Below, piece after piece: positions 18,918 to 27,335 of a stretch of DNA of 64,000 bases (positions within the stretch are counted from its first letter, which is position 1; each line of letters starts with the position of its first letter). Under the pieces are notes generated by a model, which was given only the letters and a program-made list of their open reading frames with translations, had not been told where the DNA came from and made no database searches. Location: NCBI GenBank assembly GCA_039822105.1, contig JBCBMW010000015.1, positions 1 to 64,000 of the forward strand, given 5' to 3'. The position numbers and the translations under genes were made by a program. Source of the DNA: Parvularcula sp039822105 (lineage in GTDB: Bacteria > Pseudomonadota > Alphaproteobacteria > Caulobacterales > Parvularculaceae).

Positions 18918-21275
18918 ATGAGACGACAGCGTCGGCAGTGGGGATGGGAGTTGCCAGTCGCTCTGTCACTCGGCGCTGTGGCCGTCGCACCGCCTGTTCA
19001 TGCTCAAACCCAAGACGACGAACCTGTCGACATTATCACTGTTCAGGGGCGAAACATCCGGGGACAGACGTTTGGCAATGTCGAGCCTGAACTGACCCTC
19101 ACCGAAGCGGATATCGCAGCCTACGGCGCCAGCTCGATTGGTGAACTCCTCAGCATTCTCGAGGCGGAGACATCAAGCGGTCGGGGCCGCGGGGCCGAGC
19201 GGCCTGTGGTCCTCTTGAACGGCCGCCGGGTGGCCGGCTTCCGAGAGATCGGTCGGTACCCGGCCGAATCTGTCGCACGGGTGGAAATCCTGCCCGAGGA
19301 GGTGTCGCTCCAGTACGGGTTTGCGGCCAATCAGCGGGTGATCAACTTCATCCTGAAGGACGACACGACCGTCACGGCGCTGGAGGCGGAAACAGGGGCC
19401 CCGACGCGCGGAGGTTCGACATTTACAGAGGGTTCGGTGCAGCGCCTTGCGGTCAGTGGCGACACGCGCCGGAGCATCGATGGCGAGTTCCGGGACGATC
19501 CCGCGATCTTTGAAAGCGAGCGGGCCCTCAGCGCGGCTGACAGCGACGCGCGGACGTTGACCCCGGACTCCCAGTCGTGGTCGGCCGGCTTCACTTACGG
19601 TCGCGGCATCTTGAATGATGCCGTCGCCACACTGAGCGGTTCATATGAAGCGGGGGAGGATGTGGCCTCCCAGGGGCGCACTGATGAGTTGGGGCAACCG
19701 CGCGTTCTTGGTCAGACCACGGATACGGGCGATGCCTATCTCGGGCTGTCGGTGGCAAGCGCGTTGGCACCGCGGACATGGACAGCAACCGCGAGCTTCA
19801 ACCGGGTCGAAGAGGACGTCGCAACCGATGCTGTCACCGGAACGGGTGACGACGTTGCGATCATCCGTGAACAGGATGAAACCGTCCGGATCAATGCCGA
19901 CTTCGATGCTGTGATCAACGATCGCTCGATCACCATGGGGTCCGGCAAACTCGCCGCCAGCCTGCAGGCGGGAGCGGCGTGGCAGCAGCTTGAGAGCACC
20001 GATCAAACCGGCAACGAGATCACCGAGTTCGACGTCTCGCGGACCACGCTCTCCACCCGTGCCAATGCCGATGTGCCGCTTCCTTTGCCCAGGCGCATGC
20101 CCGGCGAGCTCTCCTACAATGCCAATGTTCAGCTCGAGGATCTCTCTGACGTGGGGACCCTTGTGACCTGGGGGACCGGTGTCACTTGGAATTGGAAGCC
20201 GTTTATCAGGCTGATCGCATCGTATACGTCCGAAGAGGGGGCGCCGAGCCTTGCCGACCTGCAGGCGCCCTTGATCGCGACCCCGAACGTGCGGGTCTTC
20301 GACGCGGCCTCGGGCGCCGATGTGTTTGCGACGGTGATCGATGGCGGCAATGATGCGCTGACGTCTGATCAGCGAGATGTTTTCAAGCTTGGTCTACAGG
20401 TTGAGCCCTGGGATGAGCGCGAGATTCGCCTGAACATCGATTACACCTCGTCCTCTATTGACGACGAGACGCGGACATTTTCTCTTTTGACGGAGGAGTT
20501 CGAACAAGCCTTCCCTGATCGCGTGGTTCGGTCATCTAATGGTGATCTCGAGATCTTCGATCAGCGTCCGGTGCAAGTTGAGGAGACCAATCGGGACGAA
20601 CTTCGGACGGCGCTCAACTGGTCGTGGCGTATCCAGACCAACCGCGGGCCCCCGGGGGGACGTCCACCACCGGCGCTGCAAGGCGGACCAGACGCGGGCC
20701 GGCCGTCGGGGCCGCCGCCCTCTGCCTCTGGTGCGCAAGGTGGTCCGCCGCGGTCAGGGCCACCGGCGCGATCGGCGGCACAGCGGCGGCGCGGCGGCAG
20801 GCCCTCCCGTGCCCGTGTCGTCCTGATCCACACCTGGACCTTGCAGGATGAGGTCATCGCGCCAGGCGGCGTGACTTTTGATTTCCTCGACGGCAGCGGC
20901 TCCTCACGAACCGGCGGTACGCCTGAGCATCAGGTCGAGGGCCGGTTCAACCGTTGGCGCCAGGGCGTCGGCCTCTTTTCATCGGTCAGTTGGCAGAGCG
21001 GTACAGAGGTCGAGAGCACCAGCGGTCTTCTGACCTATTCTGATCTCGTCTCCGCCGATCTCGCGCTCTCCTACGAGTTCAACTATCTTTCTGATCGGTG
21101 GATCAATCGGATGCCGTTCTTGAAAGAAGGGCGCGTCCGCTTCCGCGTCGACAACGTTTTCGATGAGCGGCTCGACGTGCGTGACGCGAACGGCGATGTC
21201 CCCACCGCCCTTAGCCCCGACGTGCTCGACCCCCAAGGCCGTAGCCTGAGCATCGAGTTTAGAAAGAGGTTCTGA
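18918..21275 (+). CDS. TonB-dependent receptor with a proline/glycine/arginine-rich insert
   Basis: About 785 residues: signal peptide ending V-H-A-Q, a TonB-box-like D-I-I-T-V-Q-G, a plug domain (P-V-V-L-L-N-G-R-R, V-A-R-V-E-I-L-P-E-E-V) and a beta-barrel ending in K-R-F with terminal phenylalanine. Residues around 575-635 (DNA about 20640-20820) form a low-complexity P/G/R/S segment inside the barrel, probably a surface or periplasmic loop. ATG 18918 is chosen; TTG 18903 and GTG 18906 are in frame, and GTG 18906 has a GAAGGG 5 bases upstream. It follows the other receptor by about 100 bases, suggesting a shared import function. Confidence 0.85.
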   Translation: MRRQRRQWGWELPVALSLGAVAVAPPVHAQTQDDEPVDIITVQGRNIRGQTFGNVEPELTLTEADIAAYGASSIGELLSILEAETSSGRGRGAERPVVLLNGRRVAGFREIGRYPAESVARVEILPEEVSLQYGFAANQRVINFILKDDTTVTALEAETGAPTRGGSTFTEGSVQRLAVSGDTRRSIDGEFRDDPAIFESERALSAADSDARTLTPDSQSWSAGFTYGRGILNDAVATLSGSYEAGEDVASQGRTDELGQPRVLGQTTDTGDAYLGLSVASALAPRTWTATASFNRVEEDVATDAVTGTGDDVAIIREQDETVRINADFDAVINDRSITMGSGKLAASLQAGAAWQQLESTDQTGNEITEFDVSRTTLSTRANADVPLPLPRRMPGELSYNANVQLEDLSDVGTLVTWGTGVTWNWKPFIRLIASYTSEEGAPSLADLQAPLIATPNVRVFDAASGADVFATVIDGGNDALTSDQRDVFKLGLQVEPWDEREIRLNIDYTSSSIDDETRTFSLLTEEFEQAFPDRVVRSSNGDLEIFDQRPVQVEETNRDELRTALNWSWRIQTNRGPPGGRPPPALQGGPDAGRPSGPPPSASGAQGGPPRSGPPARSAAQRRRGGRPSRARVVLIHTWTLQDEVIAPGGVTFDFLDGSGSSRTGGTPEHQVEGRFNRWRQGVGLFSSVSWQSGTEVESTSGLLTYSDLVSADLALSYEFNYLSDRWINRMPFLKEGRVRFRVDNVFDERLDVRDANGDVPTALSPDVLDPQGRSLSIEFRKRF

Positions 21276-21337
21276 CGAGCTCCCTAAGCGTCTACATCCG
21301 CTGGGTGACAGGCTTAGCACCCGATCATGAGGCTATC

Positions 21338-21550
21338 ATGCTGACCTTTGAACTATCAGATAGTGCAGACGAGCTACATATCCATTTGGACGAGGACGGC
21401 TTGCGAAAACTGGTCGAAGCGATTGGGCGCCTTGCGCCTGGTGACCATGAACAGTTTATGACGCCCCGCTGGGGTGGCACCGAACTCACCGAGCAGACGC
21501 AGTCAGATACAACGACGTTGTTGAACAAAGTTACCATGCATCATTGGTAG
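21338..21550 (+). CDS. Imm32-like immunity protein
   Basis: A 70-residue acidic protein whose layout fits the Imm32 family: an L-H-I-H-L-D-E-D-G-L-R-K-L strand-helix, then G-D-H-E-Q-F-M-T-P-R-W-G-G-T-E-L-T and a final V-T-M-H-H-W strand. Imm32 proteins were defined as immunity partners of polymorphic toxins. No toxin gene lies nearby. ATG 21338 has an AGG 7 bases upstream; the earlier ATG-like starts add poorly conserved residues. It is followed by AT-rich DNA with a second immunity-type gene. Confidence 0.7.
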   Translation: MLTFELSDSADELHIHLDEDGLRKLVEAIGRLAPGDHEQFMTPRWGGTELTEQTQSDTTTLLNKVTMHHW

Positions 21551-21907
21551 GGCCACTTGCGCATTGGTCTAGCTGCAACTCCGGCCACTTGTCCTAGTGT
21601 TTTACGCAAACTTAGCCAGCATGGCTGGCTTCAGAATCGCCGGTCGGTGCGAGTAGACGATTCGAGATTCGTTTTGAAGCCGTAACGAGAAATGAATCCT
21701 AGAAGAGATTAAGGGGATGGCCGACGCGACCAGGCTCCCACCAGATTCGAGACCGGGCCAATTACGGCGCTGCTGCTATGTTGTGATGTAACCCTTCTCG
21801 CCCTAATGGTTTCGTAGCGATGACTTCGTTCGTTTGTCATTCAAGTGTGCCGGCCTGTGGTATTCCGACGAGAGACTTGCCAAATGGCGATTACTAAAGG
21901 AAATAAC
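21551..21907. other. AT-richer intergenic stretch, no intact gene seen
   Basis: About 355 bases between the two immunity-type genes. Short frames exist but none has a ribosome-binding site or recognisable product, and I could not find a toxin C-terminal remnant by eye. It contains the left copy of a 12-base direct repeat (21803-21814). Confidence 0.45.
21803..21814. repeat. 12-base direct repeat, left copy
   Basis: CTAATGGTTTCG occurs here and again at 22204-22215 in the same orientation, flanking the CdiI-like gene. The two copies are 401 bases apart. Confidence 0.5.
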
Positions 21908-22198
21908 GTGACCCCAGATATCTTCATTGAGTTTTGCGGCGCGTTGCATCAAGATACTTTCGTTATCTATTCGAATTTTGATTTGCTTGTCAGAGATTTT
22001 TTGCATGGCCGTAGTGTCGAGGATCTTCAGGTGTTATCCAGTTTTTCCGAAAATATTTTGAACTCAAATTTAGGTGTTGGAGAACTAGAGGAATATTTTG
22101 TTTCTTGTGGTTCACAACTGCTAATGGGTGGGCGTTATTTCGATTTGCTGGAATTGTTAAAGGGCATGAGCGCCAATATGATTATGCAGTCGAACTAG
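21908..22198 (+). CDS. CdiI-like contact-dependent inhibition immunity protein
   Basis: A 96-residue acidic, helical protein with the F-x-x-x-L-H-Q-D-T segment near its start, as in the CdiI_2-type immunity family of contact-dependent growth inhibition systems, and a C-terminal L-L-E-L-L-K-G-M-S helix. Such proteins neutralise one cognate toxin. I choose GTG 21908 because AAGGAA lies 5-6 bases before it; ATG 21884 would add eight residues without a good site. Codon use is AT-rich. No CdiA or CdiB gene is present, so it is an orphan. The family call is from pattern only. Confidence 0.6.
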   Translation: MTPDIFIEFCGALHQDTFVIYSNFDLLVRDFLHGRSVEDLQVLSSFSENILNSNLGVGELEEYFVSCGSQLLMGGRYFDLLELLKGMSANMIMQSN

Positions 22199-22203
22199 CC
22201 GGT

Positions 22204-22215
22204 CTAATGGTTTCG
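22204..22215. repeat. 12-base direct repeat, right copy
   Basis: Second copy of the 21803-21814 sequence, starting 5 bases after the CdiI-like stop codon. Confidence 0.5.
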
Positions 22216-22267
22216 CGTGCCGTGGCCAGGGGCCGAACAAAGCGAGCCCCCCGGCCGTTTGAATGCA

Positions 22268-23248
22268 TCAACCCGCCTTCGAAAAGCCCGACAACCGCTC
22301 ATGGATAATGGCTTCCGCTTCGCCCATGATGCGGTCGATGAGTTCTTGGCAGGTTGGGATGTCGTTGATCAGGCCTGCAACCATGCCGCAGGACCAGGCG
22401 CCGGCGTCCATGTCGCCCTCAGACATGATGCGCGGATAGACGCCTGCGACCTCTTCGATGATGTCCTCGAACTTAAGGTCCGCACCCAGCGCTCTTTCTT
22501 TCTCAAGCAGGCGCTCCACGGCGGCGTTGGTCATCACCCGTTCTGTGTTCCGTAGGGGACGCATCACAAGGCGTGTGTCCAGCTCTGATGCAGCAACGAT
22601 AGCGTCTTTGACGTTCTGGTGCACGGGGGCTTCTTTCGTCGCGATGAAGCGGGTGCCCATGTTCATCCCGTCCGCACCCATCGCAAGAGACGCGACCAGC
22701 GACCGGCCATCAGCCTGACCACCGGAGGAGACAAACGGGATCTCCAGCTCATCCGCCGCGCGGGGCAGGAGGATCATGTTCGGCACATCATCCTCACCCG
22801 GATGGCCGCCGCACTCAAAACCATCCACACTGACTGCATCACAGCCGATGTCTTGGGCTTTCAACGCGTGACGCACCGAGGTGCATTTGTGGATCACTTT
22901 GATCCCGGCGTCTTTGAGATAGGGGAGAACCTGAACCGGGTTGTTACCGGCGGTTTCGACGACCTTCACACCGCCATTGATGATCGTCTGGATGATCGCC
23001 GGATAGTCCGGCGCGTTCACCGTCGGCAGGAACGTGACATTCACCGCGATGGGATTGCTGGTCATGTCCTTACACCGAGCAATCTCGTTGGCGAGGTCTT
23101 CCGGTGTCTTCTGCGTCAGGGCCGTGATGGTGCCGAGGCCCCCGGCATTGGAGACGGCCGCTGCCATTTCCGCGAAACCGACCCAGTGCATACCCCCTTG
23201 GATGATCGGGTGCTTGATGCCGAACATCTCTGTAATTTTCGTTTTCAT
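22268..23248 (-). CDS. Nitronate monooxygenase / NAD(P)H-dependent flavin oxidoreductase
   Basis: A 326-residue TIM-barrel flavoprotein of the 2-nitropropane dioxygenase family: H-P-I-I-Q-G-G-M at the start, A-V-S-N-A-G-G-L-G-T-I, the D-A-V-S-V-D-G-F-E-C-G-G-H-P-G FMN-binding strand, and S-S-G-G-Q-A-D-G then M-G-T-R-F. Members oxidise nitronates or act as enoyl reductases. The start at ATG 23248 has GGAG upstream; a further upstream ATG at 23353 adds 35 residues that do not fit. It diverges from sdaA. Confidence 0.92.
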   Translation of the reverse strand: MKTKITEMFGIKHPIIQGGMHWVGFAEMAAAVSNAGGLGTITALTQKTPEDLANEIARCKDMTSNPIAVNVTFLPTVNAPDYPAIIQTIINGGVKVVETAGNNPVQVLPYLKDAGIKVIHKCTSVRHALKAQDIGCDAVSVDGFECGGHPGEDDVPNMILLPRAADELEIPFVSSGGQADGRSLVASLAMGADGMNMGTRFIATKEAPVHQNVKDAIVAASELDTRLVMRPLRNTERVMTNAAVERLLEKERALGADLKFEDIIEEVAGVYPRIMSEGDMDAGAWSCGMVAGLINDIPTCQELIDRIMGEAEAIIHERLSGFSKAG

Positions 23249-23362
23249 GCCGTGGTTCTCCTGAACGTTTTGCCTCCTTCTTGCGGCAGCAGCTTCGGCA
23301 TTCCAAGTGCCACTGTCATGGGCAGGCTTGCCGTGCCTTTCGGGTTTCGGCATCGAGGGGGC

Positions 23363-24736
23363 ATGCTCTCTGTCCTTGATCTCTTTCGCGTGGGTCTGGG
23401 TCCCTCAAGCTCCCATACCGTGGGGCCGATGCGCATTGCTCGGCGCTTTCTTCTTGATATCCCTTCTGCTGAGCGAGCGCGCATTGCCCAGGTTTTTGTG
23501 GAGCTGCAGGGCTCGCTTGCGTTGACCGGTGAGGGGCACGGGACCCTGACGGCGATGGCGCTGGGCCTGATGGGGCACGATCCAGAGACCTATGACCCGG
23601 CGGCGGGGGAGGCGGGCCTGGCGCGCATCGCTGCTGAGGGCGTGCTTTCGCTTCTTGGTGAGCGGGATGTGCCCTTCACCATGGACCGGCACATTCGCCT
23701 GGCGGGCGAGGTGATCCCGGACTTGCACCCCAACGGCATGACCCTGCGCGCCCTAGGTTCTGACGGCGAACCGGTTGCTGAGGGGACCTATTACTCGACG
23801 GGCGGCGGGTTCATCGCGTCGGAGGCGCAGCTCAAACGTCCCGCAGAGAACGATATCGTGCGTACGGGCACGAAAGTTCCTTATCCGTTCGGATCGGGGG
23901 CTGAGCTTCTGGCGATTTGTGAGCGTGAGAGCCTCTCGATCTCTGACGTGATGTGGGCGAACGAAGACAGCTTCCGCGGGCGAGACGAAACAGCGGCCAA
24001 GCTCGACCATATCATCGAAGTGATGTTCGACTGCATCGACCGTGGGCTGAGGACAGAGGGCGAGCTTCCCGGGGGCCTCCAGGTGCAGCGTCGCGCGCCG
24101 AGCCTTCACGCGAAAGTCACGGGTACGCCGCTCGCCAATGAGCCGGAGCGCCTGTTCGACATTTTGAACCTCTACGCCATGGCTGTGAACGAAGAGAACG
24201 CGGCTGGCGGCAAAGTCGTCACGGCACCGACCAATGGTGCGGCCGGCATCATCCCCGCGGTCCTCAGAAAGTACTGCGCGATGGATGAGGCGACGGCTGA
24301 CATGCGGCGGGCTTTTCTTCTCACGGCGGGCGGCATCGGCCTTCTTTATAAGCAGCGGGCTTCGATCTCTGGCGCGGAGATGGGCTGTCAGGGCGAGGTG
24401 GGGGTTGCCTGTTCGATGGCGGCGGGCGGTCTTGCCGCTGTTTGGGGCGGAACGCCCGAGCAATGCGCATCAGCCGCTGAGATCGGTATGGAGCACAATC
24501 TGGGCCTCACCTGCGACCCCGTGGGCGGTCTTGTGCAGATCCCGTGCATCGAAAGGAACGCGATCGGAGCGGTCAAAGCCGTGAACGCAGCTCGGCTTGC
24601 CCTCCATTCCGTCAGTCAACCGAAGGTCAGCCTCGATCAGGTGATCGAGACAATGCGGCAAACCGGCCTCGACATGTCGAACAAGTACAAAGAGACCAGC
24701 CAAGGCGGTCTGGCCGTCAATGTCATCGAGTGTTAG
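23363..24736 (+). CDS. sdaA: L-serine ammonia-lyase, iron-sulfur type, single chain
   Basis: A 457-residue enzyme with the beta domain first (G-P-S-S-S-H-T-V-G-P-M near residue 15) and the alpha domain after it (A-P-T-N-G-A-A-G-I-I-P, C-Q-G-E-V-G-V-A-C-S-M-A, C-D-P-V-G-G-L-V-Q-I-P-C). The cysteines ligand a 4Fe-4S cluster. It deaminates serine to pyruvate and ammonia. The start ATG 23363 is preceded by GAGGGG. An in-frame extension upstream overlaps the divergent flavoenzyme gene and is not real. Confidence 0.96.
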   Translation: MLSVLDLFRVGLGPSSSHTVGPMRIARRFLLDIPSAERARIAQVFVELQGSLALTGEGHGTLTAMALGLMGHDPETYDPAAGEAGLARIAAEGVLSLLGERDVPFTMDRHIRLAGEVIPDLHPNGMTLRALGSDGEPVAEGTYYSTGGGFIASEAQLKRPAENDIVRTGTKVPYPFGSGAELLAICERESLSISDVMWANEDSFRGRDETAAKLDHIIEVMFDCIDRGLRTEGELPGGLQVQRRAPSLHAKVTGTPLANEPERLFDILNLYAMAVNEENAAGGKVVTAPTNGAAGIIPAVLRKYCAMDEATADMRRAFLLTAGGIGLLYKQRASISGAEMGCQGEVGVACSMAAGGLAAVWGGTPEQCASAAEIGMEHNLGLTCDPVGGLVQIPCIERNAIGAVKAVNAARLALHSVSQPKVSLDQVIETMRQTGLDMSNKYKETSQGGLAVNVIEC

Positions 24737-24757
24737 CCGAAAGAACCGCTGAGCGGG

Positions 24758-25573
24758 TCATTCCTCATCGAGAAGAAACGCCAAGATGACGCTTCCCACG
24801 AGATCTGGTCTTTCGAGCAGCGCGTAGTGCGTGGCGCCTGGAACGACGAAGAACTGCGCATTCGGAAGACCTTCATAAAGGTCCAAGGCGTGCTCGAGAG
24901 CGGTGTCGTTGTGATCGCCGTTGATGACGAGGGTTTCGCACGCAACGCCGCCCAGGTCTGGCGGCTCGAATGTGGGGCTGGTGGTCCACATAAGCGCCAT
25001 TTCCGCCAGCAGGTCGCCAAAACCCGACAGGTCGTCATGACCCGTCATATAGTGCTCGATGAAGTTGCCGGGGTACTGCGCCGGATCAGTGTTCCCATCC
25101 CAGCGGTAGTTGGCGATATGCTCCCGCATCCCTTCAGGATACGAATTGTAATGGAATGTCGCGCCGAGGAGGACGAGCCGGTCAATCAGAGCTGGCTGAC
25201 TGATGGCTGTGGTGAGGGCCGTGATCCCGCCATCGCTGAGGCCAACAACGGAAATATCTGTGTGCCCCAAATGCTGAGCGAGGGCGATGAGGTCGGAGGA
25301 CATGAGCTCATAACTGATCTGATCGGCTGACGGACCGCTGCGGCCCTGTTCGCGGCTGTCGAGGGCGACCACGGTGAAGTGTTCGGCGAGCATCGGGATT
25401 TGCAACGCGAACGCGTCACGCGACTCCATCCCGCCGTGGAGGAGGTAGAGTGGGGGGCCATCGCCATGGACCTCATAGTCGAGCTCCACGCCGTTGATCT
25501 CGGTCCGCTCGGCCAGGGCCGGGGACAACCAAAGAGGCAGCAGGGCAAAGAAGGTCAGGCTGATCTTGAGCAT
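24758..25573 (-). CDS. Secreted alpha/beta hydrolase
   Basis: A 271-residue protein with a signal peptide ending A-L-A near residue 21 and the alpha/beta hydrolase core: L-L-H-G-G oxyanion loop, nucleophile elbow G-L-S-D-G-G, an acidic residue in I-N-G-D-H-N-D and catalytic histidine in G-A-T-H-Y. The substrate is not evident; small esters or lactones are usual. It converges on sdaA. Confidence 0.88.
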   Translation of the reverse strand: MLKISLTFFALLPLWLSPALAERTEINGVELDYEVHGDGPPLYLLHGGMESRDAFALQIPMLAEHFTVVALDSREQGRSGPSADQISYELMSSDLIALAQHLGHTDISVVGLSDGGITALTTAISQPALIDRLVLLGATFHYNSYPEGMREHIANYRWDGNTDPAQYPGNFIEHYMTGHDDLSGFGDLLAEMALMWTTSPTFEPPDLGGVACETLVINGDHNDTALEHALDLYEGLPNAQFFVVPGATHYALLERPDLVGSVILAFLLDEE

Positions 25574-25814
25574 GAGGCCCCGTAGCCTGCCACAATTGCC
25601 CTGGCCACCGTGACCAGGCGGCTCGTCAAAGTGACTCGGCCGTCAACCTTATCGCGCGTTAAGTCTATTCATCGGTCTAAGGAATAAAATTTTCCTGTTC
25701 CTTGCGGAGGCAGGGTTAAGCTTCGACTTTGATCGATTGTGTGAAGACCCAGGCAAGGTCCCCTCGTTAGGCCGAGAGGACCAGTCATCCTTCGTGGGAA
25801 AAGGGATTGAGAGC

Positions 25815-26030
25815 ATGGTAGCGACAAATAATGGCAACAGTATGGTCGATCGGTTTCAACGCCGCACCTGTTTGGAGGCGCTGAAACGAAAAGGGGCAAT
25901 GACCCTTGAAGATGTCTCGCTGTGGACACGGCTGTCGATTACAGAGACTGAGCGTCACCTCAACTCTCTGGTGCAAGACAAGCTCGTGATCCATCAGGGC
26001 ACAAAGTTCAGTGCTGATGTGGTGTCCTAG
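25815..26030 (+). CDS. Small winged-helix-like protein
   Basis: A 71-residue product from ATG 25815. The middle (R-T-C-L-E-A-L-K-R-K-G-A-M-T-L-E-D-V-S-L-W-T-R-L-S-I-T-E-T-E-R-H-L-N-S-L-V) has the helix pattern of an ArsR/MarR-type winged helix, and the tail gives the V-I-H-Q-G wing. It may be a tiny transcription factor. ATG 25737 extends the frame by 26 residues, but with low-complexity sequence and no ribosome site. The last codons and stop lie inside a perfect 20-base palindrome. Confidence 0.55.
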   Translation: MVATNNGNSMVDRFQRRTCLEALKRKGAMTLEDVSLWTRLSITETERHLNSLVQDKLVIHQGTKFSADVVS

Positions 26031-26038
26031 GACACCAC
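26019..26038. terminator. Perfect 20-base palindrome, probable bidirectional terminator
   Basis: A 10-bp self-complementary arm with no loop covers the final codons and the TAG of the small wHTH gene. A second 14-base palindrome follows at 26042-26055 over the stop region of kbl. Lying between converging genes they suggest termination, though no T-run follows. Confidence 0.45.
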
Positions 26039-26044
26039 CTCTGA

Positions 26045-27250
26045 TCAGCTGATCACACCAAGCTCGCGGCCCACTTTGGTGAAGGCCGCGACCGCGGTTT
26101 TCACCTGTTCTTCCGTGTGGGCGGCATTCATCTGCGTGCGGATGCGCGCCTTGCCCCGCGGAACGACAGGGAAGCTGAAGCCCGTAACGAAAACGCCCTC
26201 GTCCAGGAGGCGGGCGGCCATGGTCTGGGCGACCTTTGCATCATAAAGCATGACCGGGATGATCGGATGCTCTCCAGGCAGAAGATCAAACCCGGCCTCC
26301 GCCATCTCGCGGCGGAACAGCTTCGCATTGGTGAAAAGTTGAGCCCGCAAGTTGTCGCCGCTGCTCACAAGGCCGAGGGCGCGGCGGGAGCCTTCAACCA
26401 GGGCAGGCGCCAACGCGTTTGAGAAGAGATAGGGCCGGGCGCGCTGACGCAGAAGGTCCACAACCTCTTGCCGAGCGCAGATAAAGCCGCCCATGCCGCC
26501 GCCCATGGCCTTGCCCAGCGTGCTGGTGAGGATGTCGATCTTTCCCATCACGCCGCAATGCTCGTGGGTGCCGCGGCCGCCTTCGCCCATGAAACCCGTT
26601 GCGTGGCAGTCGTCGATCATAACGAGGGCTGAGTACTTCTCTGCCAACTCTGTGATCGCGCCGAGCTGGGCGATCGTTCCGTCCATCGAGAACACGCCGT
26701 CGGTGACGATGAGCTTGGTCCGCGCACCTGCGGCGTCCGCCGCTTTCAACTGCTCCTCAAGCGAGGCCATGTCGTTGGTCTCGTAGCGGAAGCGTTGGGC
26801 TTTACAGAGGCGCACGCCGTCGATGATCGAGGCGTGGTTGAGGGCGTCGGAGATGATCGCGTCCTCTTTGCCGAGCAGCGGTTCGAAGACCGCACCATTG
26901 GCGTCAAAGCAAGCCGCGAAGGTGATCGAGTCTTCAAAGCCCAGCCATTCGGAGAGCTCTCGCTCCAGCATCCTGTGGTGCTCATGGGTGCCGCAGATGA
27001 AGCGCACCGACGCCATGCCGTAGCCTTGGTCTTCGGCGCCTTGCTGGGCTGCACGGATCAATTCGGGGTGATCAGCCAGGCCAAGATAGTTGTTGGCACA
27101 GAAATTCAAGGCACGGATGGTTTTGCCATCTTGGGTGATCGTCACCTCGGGTCCCTGTTTGGATGTGATCAGCCGCTCTGGCTTTGTCAGACCCTCCTCG
27201 TCGATTTCGGTCAGGGTCTCACGAATGCGGGCGTAGAATGCGTTGGCCAA
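26045..27250 (-). CDS. kbl: Glycine C-acetyltransferase (2-amino-3-ketobutyrate CoA ligase)
   Basis: A 401-residue PLP enzyme of the alpha-oxoamine synthase family with N-F-C-A-N-N-Y-L-G-L, S-V-R-F-I-C-G-T-H, D-D-C-H-A-T-G-F and the PLP lysine in S-T-L-G-K-A-M-G-G. It cleaves 2-amino-3-ketobutyrate with CoA to glycine and acetyl-CoA in threonine degradation. The start is a TTG at 27250: AAGGAGG lies 5 bases upstream and the product begins A-N-A-F-Y-x-x-I-R-x-T-L as in the family. No tdh gene is next to it. Confidence 0.94.
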   Translation of the reverse strand: MANAFYARIRETLTEIDEEGLTKPERLITSKQGPEVTITQDGKTIRALNFCANNYLGLADHPELIRAAQQGAEDQGYGMASVRFICGTHEHHRMLERELSEWLGFEDSITFAACFDANGAVFEPLLGKEDAIISDALNHASIIDGVRLCKAQRFRYETNDMASLEEQLKAADAAGARTKLIVTDGVFSMDGTIAQLGAITELAEKYSALVMIDDCHATGFMGEGGRGTHEHCGVMGKIDILTSTLGKAMGGGMGGFICARQEVVDLLRQRARPYLFSNALAPALVEGSRRALGLVSSGDNLRAQLFTNAKLFRREMAEAGFDLLPGEHPIIPVMLYDAKVAQTMAARLLDEGVFVTGFSFPVVPRGKARIRTQMNAAHTEEQVKTAVAAFTKVGRELGVIS

Positions 27251-27335
27251 CGCGTCCTCCTTGGATAAAGTGAAAGGCTCCTTGGCCCGGCGGGTCTGGG
27301 AGCATGATTTCAGTTTCCTAATGGAAAAACACGCC

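Noticed and set aside
22619..23362. Extended N-terminus of the serine dehydratase
   Set aside because: The extra 248 codons run antisense through the flavoenzyme gene and are unlike any SdaA.
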